DNA from: Allobosea sp. 117 | GTDB lineage: Bacteria > Pseudomonadota > Alphaproteobacteria > Rhizobiales > Xanthobacteraceae | Assembly: GCF_000702305.1 (NCBI RefSeq) | Contig: NZ_JNLC01000010.1 | Location: 620,001-684,000 of the forward strand | DNA length: 64,000 nucleotides | Direction: 5' to 3' | Shown: piece after piece, positions 34,344 to 42,249 of the stretch | Layout of the letters: the number at the start of each line of letters is the position of its first letter | Position numbering within the stretch: the stretch's first letter is position 1 | Program-made: the position numbers and the translations under genes | The notes under the pieces: model-generated | The model's database searches: none | Seen by the model: the letters and a program-made list of their open reading frames with translations, nothing else | Told to the model about the DNA's origin: nothing

Positions 34344-35348
34344 TCAGCTCGCGGCGATGAAATCGCAGATGCGCGCCAGCGCGGCGTCGGCCAGCGTGCC
34401 GGGGAAGCCGATGAAGACGTGGCAGCCGCCTGGATAGATGGCGATATCCGTCGGGTTGCCGGCGGCGAGCCAGCGCGGCGCCATGAACAGCGTGTCGTCG
34501 ACGAGCGCATCGCGGGTGCCGACGGTGAACAGCGCCGGCGGCAGATTGGCGAGTTCGGCATAGAGCGGCGACACGTCCGGCGTGCCGACATCGCCGTTCT
34601 CGCGCAGGTAGTGGCCGACGAACACCCTGATGTCCCGCGTGTTGAGCACCAGCGGCTCGTCGCCCCAGCCCCGTGCGCTTGGGGTGAGGCCGAGATCGTA
34701 GCAGCCGGCGTTCAGGTTGGCGGCGCGGAACGGGGTGAGCCCGTGCTTGTCGCGCAGTCGGAGCAGCGTCGCCACCGAAAGATTGGCGCCCGCCGATTCG
34801 CCGCCGATGGCGTAGCGGTCTGTGCCGAAGCGGGTGGGCCCCTCCCGCAGCAGCCAGAGCGCGGCCGCCTCGCAGTCATCCGGCGCCTGCGGATAGGGGT
34901 TCTCCGGCGCCAGCCGGTAGTCCACCGACACCACCGCGAAGCCGGTGCGCTCGACGAAGCGGTGGTTCAGCCCGTCATTCTCGCGCGCCGAGCCGAGCGA
35001 CCAGCCGCCGCCGTGCAGATGCAGATAGACGCCCTTCGGCGCCTCGGGCGGGGTGAGGATGCGCAGCGGCACCGGTCCGTGCGGGCCCTCGATCTCGATC
35101 ACCTCCGCATAGGGGCTTTCCGGCGCCAGCGGGAAGGGGCCCTTGCCCTCTAGCCTGAGCTTGCGCAGCATCGCCATCGGGAAGATCCAGCGGTCCGGCA
35201 CGGCGCCGAGCGCCTTGACGATGCCGGCATTGATGGCGCGGGTGTCGGCGCTCACCGCCTCGGCGGCGAACAGCTCCGGATCGATGGTAAGCGGCGTGAG
35301 GCCTGCGGCGCGCGCGGCGGTGGCCGTCGAAAGCGTGGTCGAGGTCAT
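34344..35348 (-). CDS. Alpha/beta hydrolase (hormone-sensitive lipase family, carboxylesterase)
   Basis: A 334-residue esterase of bacterial family IV. The oxyanion motif is LHLHGGGWSLGS (about residues 107-118), and the nucleophile serine is in IGGESAGANLSVA (near residue 183). The distal aspartate (near GTRDALVD) and histidine (GGCHVFIGFPG) complete the triad. No signal peptide is present, so it acts in the cytoplasm on short-chain esters; the natural substrate is unknown. The gene stands alone, divergent from yjbQ. Confidence 0.9.
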   Translation of the reverse strand: MTSTTLSTATAARAAGLTPLTIDPELFAAEAVSADTRAINAGIVKALGAVPDRWIFPMAMLRKLRLEGKGPFPLAPESPYAEVIEIEGPHGPVPLRILTPPEAPKGVYLHLHGGGWSLGSARENDGLNHRFVERTGFAVVSVDYRLAPENPYPQAPDDCEAAALWLLREGPTRFGTDRYAIGGESAGANLSVATLLRLRDKHGLTPFRAANLNAGCYDLGLTPSARGWGDEPLVLNTRDIRVFVGHYLRENGDVGTPDVSPLYAELANLPPALFTVGTRDALVDDTLFMAPRWLAAGNPTDIAIYPGGCHVFIGFPGTLADAALARICDFIAAS

Positions 35349-35465
35349 GGCAGGGCTCCGCTCCGCGATGGCGGTGTGAGGGCTGTCATCTGGGGCTGAT
35401 CCGTCCTATCCAAACCCAGGCGGCCGGCTTCGTCCAGTCATGACCCAACGGAAGGTTGCCCTGCC

Positions 35466-35924
35466 ATGCCCGATATTCGCCGCAGTGCACCACGCGAAAC
35501 CCGCCTGACGCGGCGGGTGGCTGCGGTGCTCACCGTCGAGACGAAAGGCCGCGGCTTCACCGACCTCACCCGCGAGATCGCCGCCTTCCTGGCCGAGACC
35601 GGCGCCGGGCACGGCGAGGTGTCGCTGTTCTGCCGCCACACCTCGGCCTCGCTGACGATCCAGGAGAACGCCGATCCCGACGTCCGCACCGACCTCGTCA
35701 CGGCGCTCGACCGCCTCGCCCCGGAGGATGCCGGCTGGGTCCACACGCTGGAAGGTCCGGACGACATGCCGGCGCATGTGAAGGCGATGCTGACCGGCAT
35801 TTCGCTTGCCGTGCCGGTAATCGGCGGGCGCATGGCGCTCGGCACCTGGCAGGGCATCTATCTCGTCGAGCACCGCGCCAGTCCGCACCGGCGCGAGGTG
35901 GTGCTCGCCTTCACCGGCGACTGA
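35466..35924 (+). CDS. YjbQ/UPF0047 family protein
   Basis: A 152-residue protein of the UPF0047 family, often annotated as secondary thiamine-phosphate synthase because the E. coli member has weak such activity. The conserved segments are SLFCRHTSASLTIQENADPD (about residues 56-75) and LGTWQGIYLVEHR (about 125-137), with histidines and acidic residues forming a metal site. It is cytosolic and its physiological role is unclear. The gene appears monocistronic. Confidence 0.93.
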   Translation: MPDIRRSAPRETRLTRRVAAVLTVETKGRGFTDLTREIAAFLAETGAGHGEVSLFCRHTSASLTIQENADPDVRTDLVTALDRLAPEDAGWVHTLEGPDDMPAHVKAMLTGISLAVPVIGGRMALGTWQGIYLVEHRASPHRREVVLAFTGD

Positions 35925-36117
35925 GGCGGGCGATTCGCGCTCCGGAGCCGGCGCGGGCGCCGCTCATCCCGATACCGGCGGGACGGTAGCCGTGCAATCG
36001 GCGTTCAACTTCTGTGGAACTTAGTCTAAAGGTCATCTAAACGTCACTCCGGCTTGCGCCGGGCCTGCCGCCGACTGATGATCCGGCCGGGAGCAGGAAG
36101 GATAAGGGCGGGCAGCA

Positions 36118-36786
36118 GTGGTCTCGACGACGAGTTTCCGGTTGGTGATCGCGGACGATCACCCGCTGTTCCGGGGGGCGCTGAAGGAAGCGGTGGCGCG
36201 CCAGTTCCCGAATGCCGAGCTGTTCGAGGCCGGCGGCTTCGACGAGCTGCAGGCGCTTCTGGAGCGCGAGAGCGACGTCGATCTCGTGCTGCTCGACCTC
36301 ACCATGCCCGGCGTGCGCGGCTTTTCCGGCCTCATGTATCTGCGCGCGCAATATCCCGGCATCCCGGTGGTGGTGGTCTCCGCCAATGACGATGCCGGCG
36401 TGATCCGCCACTGCATGGAGTTCGGCGCCTCCGGCTTCATCCCCAAGACCACCTCTGTGGACACCATGCGCGAGGCGGTCGCCGCGGTGCTCGAGGGCCA
36501 GACCTGGACGCCGCCGGGGGTCGATCTGTCGACCGCCGCTGACAAGGAGGTCAAGGCGCTGGTGACGCGCCTGTCGACCCTCACCCCGCAGCAGGTGCGG
36601 GTGCTGATGATGCTGTCCGAAGGGCTGCTCAACAAGCAGATCGCCTATGAGCTCGGCGTCTCCGAGGCGACGGTGAAGGCGCATGTCTCGGCGATCCTGC
36701 AGAAGCTCGGCGTCGAGAGCCGCACCCAGGCCGTGATCGCCGCCGCCAAGATCGAAGGCGGGCAGTGGTCGCAGGTGGCGGGGTGA
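36118..36786 (+). CDS. NarL/LuxR-type response regulator (CrbR/ErdR-like)
   Basis: A 222-residue response regulator. The receiver domain has the acidic pair in VIADDHPLFRG, phosphoacceptor D60 in LVLLDLTMPG and lysine in GFIPKTTS. The C-terminal LuxR-type helix-turn-helix includes LTPQQVRVLMMLSEGLLNKQ and SEATVKAHVSAIL. Translation starts at GTG 36118. It lies one gene away from a symporter-fused hybrid kinase. In Pseudomonas and Vibrio such pairs (MxtR-ErdR, CrbS-CrbR) form the acetate switch controlling acetyl-CoA synthetase. The same pairing is inferred here. Confidence 0.88.
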   Translation: MVSTTSFRLVIADDHPLFRGALKEAVARQFPNAELFEAGGFDELQALLERESDVDLVLLDLTMPGVRGFSGLMYLRAQYPGIPVVVVSANDDAGVIRHCMEFGASGFIPKTTSVDTMREAVAAVLEGQTWTPPGVDLSTAADKEVKALVTRLSTLTPQQVRVLMMLSEGLLNKQIAYELGVSEATVKAHVSAILQKLGVESRTQAVIAAAKIEGGQWSQVAG

Positions 36787-36844
36787 GGTTCGTTCGCCGT
36801 CGGCGTCTGGGATAGAGCGGCCTGTCTTGGTCCGCCGTGAGGCC

Positions 36845-37192
36845 ATGGAACGCGACACGCTCCTTCTGCTCGAACCCGGCTTCTCCGACCCTGCCTATCC
36901 GGGGAAGCTGTTCTATTGCTGGCACTGTGCCCTGCTTGAAGGCGTGTTGGCCTCCTTTCCCGGTCTCGCACAGCAGCTCGTCGTGCATCGGATCGCCTGG
37001 CCCCGCCCACGCCGGGCGGCGGTCGAGCTCGTCGGTGCCGAAAACCAGTCTCTGCCGCTGCTCGTACTGGCGGACGGGCGGACCTCGCCGCACCAGACCG
37101 GGGTCCATGCCGGGCGCGCCTTCATCGCCAGCAAGGATGCGATACTGGCCTATCTCTCCGGGCGATACGGCATTCCTCTTCCGCATCCTTGA
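36845..37192 (+). CDS. DUF3088 family protein
   Basis: A 115-residue protein, DUF3088-like, beginning MERDTLLLLEPGF at ATG 36845 (GTGAGG just upstream). FYCWHCALLEGVLASFPG carries a CxxC-like pair (C-W-H-C) near residue 28, giving it the look of a small thioredoxin-fold protein. Later segments QSLPLLVLADG and FIASKDAILAYLSGRYG are typical of that fold. No function is established. It sits between the response regulator and the convergent hybrid kinase. Confidence 0.8.
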   Translation: MERDTLLLLEPGFSDPAYPGKLFYCWHCALLEGVLASFPGLAQQLVVHRIAWPRPRRAAVELVGAENQSLPLLVLADGRTSPHQTGVHAGRAFIASKDAILAYLSGRYGIPLPHP

Positions 37193-37235
37193 GAACCTCT
37201 CGCGCCGTTCCGTACTCGCCGAACGACACCGCGCG

Positions 37236-40200
37236 CTACTCCGCCGCCGTGCGTGTCACCCGCCATTGCGCCAGCAGGGCGCGCAGCGCGGCCGGACGCA
37301 CCGGCTTGTTGAGCACCTCCATGTCGGTGGCGCGGGCGGTGTCGCGCACCTTCTTGGTGCGGTCGGCGGTGATCAGCACCGCAGGCAGGGAGCGCCCGAG
37401 CTTCCAGCGCAGATGCTTGGCCGCCTCGATGCCGTCGCTCTCGTCGAGATGGAAGTCGACCAGCACGACATCCGGCGTCGCCTTCTGCTCGCGCAGCGCG
37501 GTCAGCGCGCCGGCGACGTCGGAGGCCTTCAGCACGCGGCAGCCCCATCCCGACAGCAGCGTCTCCATGCCGTCGAGTATGTTCGGCTCGTTGTCGATGC
37601 ACAGTACGACGAGCCCTTCGAGCGCGGCGGAGGGCGCCGCAGTGGGCGGGGCGGGGCGGGCCTCGGCCGGGATCGGCGGGGCGGAGGGCACCTCGACCGC
37701 GAACATGCTGCCGCGTCCGGCGGCGGAGGTGAGCCTGATCGGGTGGTCGAGCACCCGCGAGATGCGCTCGACGATGGACAGCCCGAGGCCGAGCCCGCGC
37801 GCCGCCCGCGCGCCCTGGTCGAGCCGCTGGAATTCCTTGAAGATCAGCTTCTGCTTGGTCTGCGGAATGCCGAGCCCGGTGTCGAACACCTGGATGGAGA
37901 GCCTGCCGCGCCGGTGGCGTACGCCGATCAGCACGCGGCCCTTCGGCGTGTACTTGATCGCGTTGGAGACCAGGTTCTGCAGGAGCCGGCGCAGCAGCCG
38001 GCGATCCGAGCGCACCGCCGCCGAGCTCGCCACGAAGGTCAGCTTCAGCCCCTTCTCGGCGGCGAGCGGGGCGAAATCCACCTCGAGCTGGCGGAAGATC
38101 TCGTCGAGCCGGAACGGCGCGAGCTCCGGCTTCATCGCCCCGGTGTCGAGCCGTGAGATGTCGAGCAGGGCGCCGAGAATCTCCTCCACCGCCTCCAGCG
38201 AGGCGTCGACATTGCCGGCGAGCCGCGCCTCCTCGCCCGGCCCGGCGCGCTCGGCGAGGCTGGTGGCGTAGAGCCGCGCCGCGTTCAGCGGCTGCAGGAT
38301 GTCGTGGCTGGCGGCGGCGAGGAAGCGGGTCTTGGAGATATTGGCGTCGTCGGCCTCGGACTTCGCCTGGGCAAGCTCGGCGTTGAGGTGTTCCAGCGCC
38401 TTGGTGCGCTCCTTCACCCGGCGCTCCAGCGTCTCGTTGGCGCGCTCCAGCGCCTCGGCGGCCTCCACAGAGGGGGTGATGTCGGTGAAGGTCACCACCA
38501 CGCCGCCGTCCGGCATGGCGTTGACGCGCACCTCCATCACGACGCTGCGCGGGGCGAGGCGTTCGAGGAAGGTCGAGTTGCGCCGCGCATAGCGGCCGAG
38601 CCGCTCGCGCACGATCTCCTCGACCGGGCCGGGGCCGAACATGCCGGCGGTGGCGTTGAAGCGCAGCATCTCGTCGATGCCCACCCCGATGCGCACGATC
38701 TCCGGCGGCAGGTCGAGCATGTCGCCGAACTGCCGGTTCCAGCACACCAGCCTGAGGTCGCGGTCGAACACCGCGATGCCCTGGCGCACATGGTCGAGCG
38801 CGGTCTGCAGGATCTCGCGGTTGTATTGGATGGCGGCGGAGGCGTCGTCGAGCAGCTTCAGCGCCGCCTTGGTCGAGACGGTGCGCTTCCTCAGCAGCAG
38901 CGACAGCACGAGCCGCGAGGAGGCGGCGCCGATCGCCGAGGCGAGCAGGTGCTCGGCGTAGCGGATTAACTGGAAATCCGCCTCGCGGTGCGGATCGAGC
39001 GAGACGCCGCGCATCGCCGACACGCTCTCGAAGGAGGCGCGGGTGCGGTCCTCGCCGAGATAGCGGGCGACGGTGCCGATCAGCTCGCCCACCGTCACCG
39101 GCGAGCGCCACAGCCGGAAGCTCGGCGCCGAGGGCGCGCGGTCGGCCTCGACGAAGAGGCTCGCCTGCAGCCGCTCGATCGGCGCCGGCTGGGTGAGCAG
39201 CGATACCGCCACGAAGCAGATGACGTTGAGCGACAGACTCCAGAACACGCCGTGGGTGAGCGGCGCCGCATGCAGGCCGAGCAGCGACTGCGGCCGCAGC
39301 CATTCGAGGCCGAACGGCCCGACCGCCAGCAGCTCCCGCGAGGCGAGGCCGGCATCGGCGAGGTTGGGCAGCAGCAGCGTGTAGGCCCACAGCGCCACGC
39401 CGATGGCGATGCCGGCGATGGCGCCGAGCGCGGTCGCCCGCCGCCACAGCAGCCCAATGATGAAGGCCGGCCCGAACTGCGCCGCGGCGGCGAAGGACAG
39501 AAGCCCGATCTGCGCGAGCTGCGCCTCGCCGGTGGCGCGGTAGTAGAGATAGGCGAGGAACAGCACGGCGAAGATGGCGAGCCGGCGCACCGAGAGCAAC
39601 AGGTGGCCCATGTCGCGGCCGTCGTCATTGCCTCCCCCGTTGCCGGCGGCGTCGGAGGAGGCCCGGCGCCAGCGCACCAGCAGCGGCATGAAGAGGTCGT
39701 TCGAGACCATGACGGCGAGCGCCACGGTCTCGACGATGACCATCGCGGTCGCCGCCGACAGGCCGCCGACGAAGGCGAGCAGCGCGAAGAAGCTGGAGCC
39801 GGCCGAGAGCGGCAGCGCCAGCACATACATGTCACCATCGACGAAGCCGGGCGGGAAGCTGATCATGCCGGCCATCGCGATCGGCACGACGAACAGGTTG
39901 ATCAACACCAGATAGAGCGGGAACAGCCAGGACGCGGTGCGTACCTCGCGCTCCGAGGTGTTCTCGACGACGGCGACGTGGAACTGGCGCGGCAGCATGA
40001 AGATGGCGAAGGACGACAGCACCGTCATCGTCACCCAGCTTCCGAGCGAGAAATCCTTCGTCAGCACCGGCAGCACGTCTTTCGCGCGCGCCTGCGCGAA
40101 CAGGTCGGCCGGTCCGGAGAACATGTAGAAGGTGACGAACAGCCCGACGCCGAGGAAGGCGACGAGCTTGACGATCGATTCCGTCGCGATCGCCAGCATC

Positions 40201-40775
40201 AGCCCTTCCTGATGCTCGGTGGCGTCGATGTGCCGGGTGCCGAACAGCACGGCGAACACCGCCATCGCCACGGTGACCATCATGGAGAGGTCGCCGATCA
40301 CCGGGTAGTGCAGGCCGAGGCCCTCGAAATCGCCGAGCATGGCGACCAGCGAGGCGGACACCGCCTTGAGCTGCAGGGCGATGTAGGGCAGGGCGCCGAG
40401 GATCGCGACCAGCGCGACCAGGGCGGCGACGCCCTGGCTCTTGCCGTAGCGCGCCGCGATGAAATCGGCGATCGAGGTGATGTTCTGCGCCTTGGCGAGC
40501 CGGATGACGCGCAGCAGGAACGGCGTCGCCAGCAGGAACACCAGCATCGGGCCGATATAGATGGTGAGGAAGTTCAGCCCCTGGGTGGTGGCGAGGCCGA
40601 CCGAGCCGAAGAAGGTCCAGGACGTGCAATAGACCGCCAGCGACAGCGCATAGATGATCGGCCGGCCGCCGGCTGTCTTGGCGCGCGGCCGCCAGCGGTC
40701 GCCGAGGCTCGCCACCGCGAACAGCGCGCCGATATAGGCGAGCGCGACGGCGATGATGGCCCAGCCTTGAAGCAT
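37236..40775 (-). CDS. Symporter-fused hybrid histidine kinase (CrbS/MxtR-like, SSF-PAS-HK-REC)
   Basis: An 1179-residue membrane sensor. The N-terminal half (about 1-500) is a sodium/solute symporter domain of about 13 helices (SLAVYCTSWTFFGSVGLATT, SIADFIAARYGKSQGVAALV). A linker and PAS7 domain follow (about 650-790, RQGIAVFDRDLRLVCWNRQF). HisKA carries the phosphoacceptor in AAASHDILQPLNAARLY (near residue 830), with a HATPase domain (NLVSNAIKYTP, GLGLGLSIVERIS). The C-terminal receiver has DVVLVDFHLDESDG (near 1105). CrbS-type proteins sense acetate status; this one also has its own receiver. The likely partner is the NarL-type regulator at 36118-36786. Confidence 0.93.
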   Translation of the reverse strand: MLQGWAIIAVALAYIGALFAVASLGDRWRPRAKTAGGRPIIYALSLAVYCTSWTFFGSVGLATTQGLNFLTIYIGPMLVFLLATPFLLRVIRLAKAQNITSIADFIAARYGKSQGVAALVALVAILGALPYIALQLKAVSASLVAMLGDFEGLGLHYPVIGDLSMMVTVAMAVFAVLFGTRHIDATEHQEGLMLAIATESIVKLVAFLGVGLFVTFYMFSGPADLFAQARAKDVLPVLTKDFSLGSWVTMTVLSSFAIFMLPRQFHVAVVENTSEREVRTASWLFPLYLVLINLFVVPIAMAGMISFPPGFVDGDMYVLALPLSAGSSFFALLAFVGGLSAATAMVIVETVALAVMVSNDLFMPLLVRWRRASSDAAGNGGGNDDGRDMGHLLLSVRRLAIFAVLFLAYLYYRATGEAQLAQIGLLSFAAAAQFGPAFIIGLLWRRATALGAIAGIAIGVALWAYTLLLPNLADAGLASRELLAVGPFGLEWLRPQSLLGLHAAPLTHGVFWSLSLNVICFVAVSLLTQPAPIERLQASLFVEADRAPSAPSFRLWRSPVTVGELIGTVARYLGEDRTRASFESVSAMRGVSLDPHREADFQLIRYAEHLLASAIGAASSRLVLSLLLRKRTVSTKAALKLLDDASAAIQYNREILQTALDHVRQGIAVFDRDLRLVCWNRQFGDMLDLPPEIVRIGVGIDEMLRFNATAGMFGPGPVEEIVRERLGRYARRNSTFLERLAPRSVVMEVRVNAMPDGGVVVTFTDITPSVEAAEALERANETLERRVKERTKALEHLNAELAQAKSEADDANISKTRFLAAASHDILQPLNAARLYATSLAERAGPGEEARLAGNVDASLEAVEEILGALLDISRLDTGAMKPELAPFRLDEIFRQLEVDFAPLAAEKGLKLTFVASSAAVRSDRRLLRRLLQNLVSNAIKYTPKGRVLIGVRHRRGRLSIQVFDTGLGIPQTKQKLIFKEFQRLDQGARAARGLGLGLSIVERISRVLDHPIRLTSAAGRGSMFAVEVPSAPPIPAEARPAPPTAAPSAALEGLVVLCIDNEPNILDGMETLLSGWGCRVLKASDVAGALTALREQKATPDVVLVDFHLDESDGIEAAKHLRWKLGRSLPAVLITADRTKKVRDTARATDMEVLNKPVRPAALRALLAQWRVTRTAAE

Positions 40776-40881
40776 TCGGTCTCCCCGCTTGCGGGTGATA
40801 TTATAGCGACTGCTGCTAGAGTTCTGCCGATCAGTCGGAAATCACCCGATTGATAAGAAGTGCTCCAGATTTAGTAAGCCG

Positions 40882-40929
40882 GAGCATGTTCTCGTCGCGA
40901 ATGTCTTTCAACCTTCGCGGAACATGCTC
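40882..40929. repeat. Intergenic palindromic element, copy 3
   Basis: Outer stem GAGCATGTTC / GAACATGCTC, left-side TCGT bulge, inner stem CGCGAA / TTCGCG. It has the same layout as the element at 18137-18184. The 11-base arm GGAGCATGTTC also occurs alone at 55585-55595, upstream of the guanidine riboswitch. Confidence 0.65.
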
Positions 40930-41023
40930 TAGCCTGCGTTTCGTTTCCGGTAGGCGATGGAGCGTCGTTCCTTCGCTTGCCGCCGACTTCGAGGTCGTGC
41001 CCCGCTGCGCGGAGTTTGGCTCC

Positions 41024-41049
41024 GGAACCGGACAGGACAAGGCGTAGTT
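41024..41049 (+). promoter_or_regulatory. Near-consensus sigma-EcfG promoter
   Basis: GGAAC (41024-41028), 17 bases, AGTT (41046-41049), one mismatch from consensus. It lies about 60 bases upstream of the small glycine-rich membrane protein at 41108. Confidence 0.35.
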
Positions 41050-41107
41050 CATTTCGTTCATTAGGGAAACTCGGGTCGTCGACGACCCGGGGGCAAGGGG
41101 CAGATCC

Positions 41108-41407
41108 ATGGATCCGGCACTCGTAAAGCTGATAATCGAACTCATCTCGGGCGCGGTCGGCGGCAATCTCGCCGGCGCGGCGTCGAAGGACCTCAATCTC
41201 GGCACGCTGTGGAACTCGGTGGCCGGCATCGTGGGCGGCGGCCTCGGCGGGCAGATTCTCGGTGCCCTGCTCGGTGGCGGCGGGGAAGCGGCCGCCTCGC
41301 TCGACATCGGCTCCATCATCCAGCAGGTGGCGGGCGGCGGCCTCGGCGGCGCCATCCTCCTCGCGATTGTCGGCTTCATCAAGAACAAGCTGGCAAATTC
41401 GGCTTGA
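41108..41407 (+). CDS. Small glycine-rich membrane protein, unknown function
   Basis: A 99-residue hypothetical protein. It contains glycine-zipper-like stretches (LISGAVGGNLAGAAS, AGIVGGGLGGQILGALLGGGG) and a C-terminal hydrophobic helix (GGGLGGAILLAIVGFIKNKL). It has no signal peptide with a cleavage site, so insertion in the inner membrane is likely. I do not recognise a named family. It precedes mscL by 74 bases and a strong hairpin lies between them. Confidence 0.72.
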   Translation: MDPALVKLIIELISGAVGGNLAGAASKDLNLGTLWNSVAGIVGGGLGGQILGALLGGGGEAAASLDIGSIIQQVAGGGLGGAILLAIVGFIKNKLANSA

Positions 41408-41433
41408 GCCTCGCCCTTGCGCGCTGCACAGTT

Positions 41434-41460
41434 CCGTCTCGACGCGATGCGTCGAGACGG
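41434..41460. other. Perfect 12-bp hairpin upstream of mscL
   Basis: CCGTCTCGACGC / GCGTCGAGACGG with a 3-base GAT loop, ending 21 bases before the mscL ATG. No T-run follows on either strand, so it is not a standard terminator. It may stabilise the mRNA or affect mscL translation. Confidence 0.6.
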
Positions 41461-41481
41461 AGTCGCAGCGGAGAAGGCTAG

Positions 41482-41907
41482 ATGCTCAAGGAGTTCCGGG
41501 AATTTGCCATCAAGGGCAATGTCGTCGATCTCGCCATCGGCGTGATCATCGGCGCGGCCTTCGGGCGGATCGTCGAATCGATCGTCTCCGACCTGTTCAT
41601 GCCGATCGTCGGCGCCATCCTCGGCGGCCTCGACTTCTCGAACTATTTCGTCGGCCTGTCGTCGAACGTCACCGCCAATTCGCTCGCTGCCGCGCGTGAG
41701 CAGGGCGCTGTGTTCGCCTATGGCAACTTCCTCACTGTGGTCATCAACTTCCTGATCATCGCCTGGATCCTGTTCATGGTGGTGAAGGGCATCAACCGGC
41801 TGCGCCGCAAGGCCGCCGAAACCCCGCCGCCGCCGGCGCCCCCCACCAAGGAGGAGGTGCTGCTGACCGACATCCGCGACATCCTCGCCAAGAAGGCGGC
41901 GGTCTGA
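41482..41907 (+). CDS. mscL: Large-conductance mechanosensitive channel
   Basis: A 141-residue MscL, the homopentameric inner-membrane channel that opens during hypo-osmotic shock. The N-terminal [20 protein letters not shown] and [19 protein letters not shown] form the pore-lining first helix. The second helix is [21 protein letters not shown] cytoplasmic C-terminal helix with ILAKKAAV completes the family pattern. The upstream hairpin at 41434-41460 may influence expression. Confidence 0.97.
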   Translation: MLKEFREFAIKGNVVDLAIGVIIGAAFGRIVESIVSDLFMPIVGAILGGLDFSNYFVGLSSNVTANSLAAAREQGAVFAYGNFLTVVINFLIIAWILFMVVKGINRLRRKAAETPPPPAPPTKEEVLLTDIRDILAKKAAV

Positions 41908-41957
41908 GCGCGACAAAGCCCGGGGGCGCTTTCGATAGAGCGCCCCGACAAGGCACT

Positions 41958-42062
41958 GTCATCCCGAGGTGCCCGGCCAATGGCCGGGCCTCGAAGGATG
42001 TCCGTGGTGCGCGCCTGTCGATCATCCTTCGAGGCTCGCGGGCGCTCGTGCCTCAGGATGAC
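41958..42062. repeat. Intergenic mosaic repeat A (GTCATCC ... GGATGAC)
   Basis: The element runs GTCATCCCGAGGTGCCCGGCC, then CCTCGAAGGATG, a spacer, CATCCTTCGAGGCTCGC, and GCCTCAGGATGAC, a nested pair of inverted repeats. Copies occur at 51154-51259 (halves swapped) and 54157-54259. Together with sequence to 42249 it fills the 342-base gap between mscL and the aminotransferase; I see no gene in that gap. Confidence 0.75.
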
Positions 42063-42249
42063 GTTGCGCGGCGGTGAGCAGCCTCGGCCAAGGCCCCCAC
42101 ACCGGCTCCGGACGCCGTGTACGCGCCGCACGCCAGCACCCCGCCGAACCCATCATCGCCGCCGATTGGCGGCATGATGCCTTTTGATGAATATCCGCCG
42201 CATTCGGCGCTATGCTCGCGGGCTCTCTCCTGAGCCACCGAGCTTGTGC

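Larger units (their letters stand above)
40776..41107. other. Divergent intergenic region between the hybrid kinase and a small membrane protein
   Basis: A 332-base stretch without a supportable gene. It contains the promoter side of the hybrid kinase gene (AT-rich at 40796-40815), a palindromic repeat at 40882-40929, and a near-consensus sigma-EcfG promoter at 41024-41049 oriented toward the gene at 41108. Confidence 0.5.

Noticed and set aside
41434..41460. Terminator between the small membrane protein and mscL
   Set aside because: The stem is perfect but no T-run follows on either strand, so intrinsic termination is unlikely. It is reported as an unexplained hairpin.
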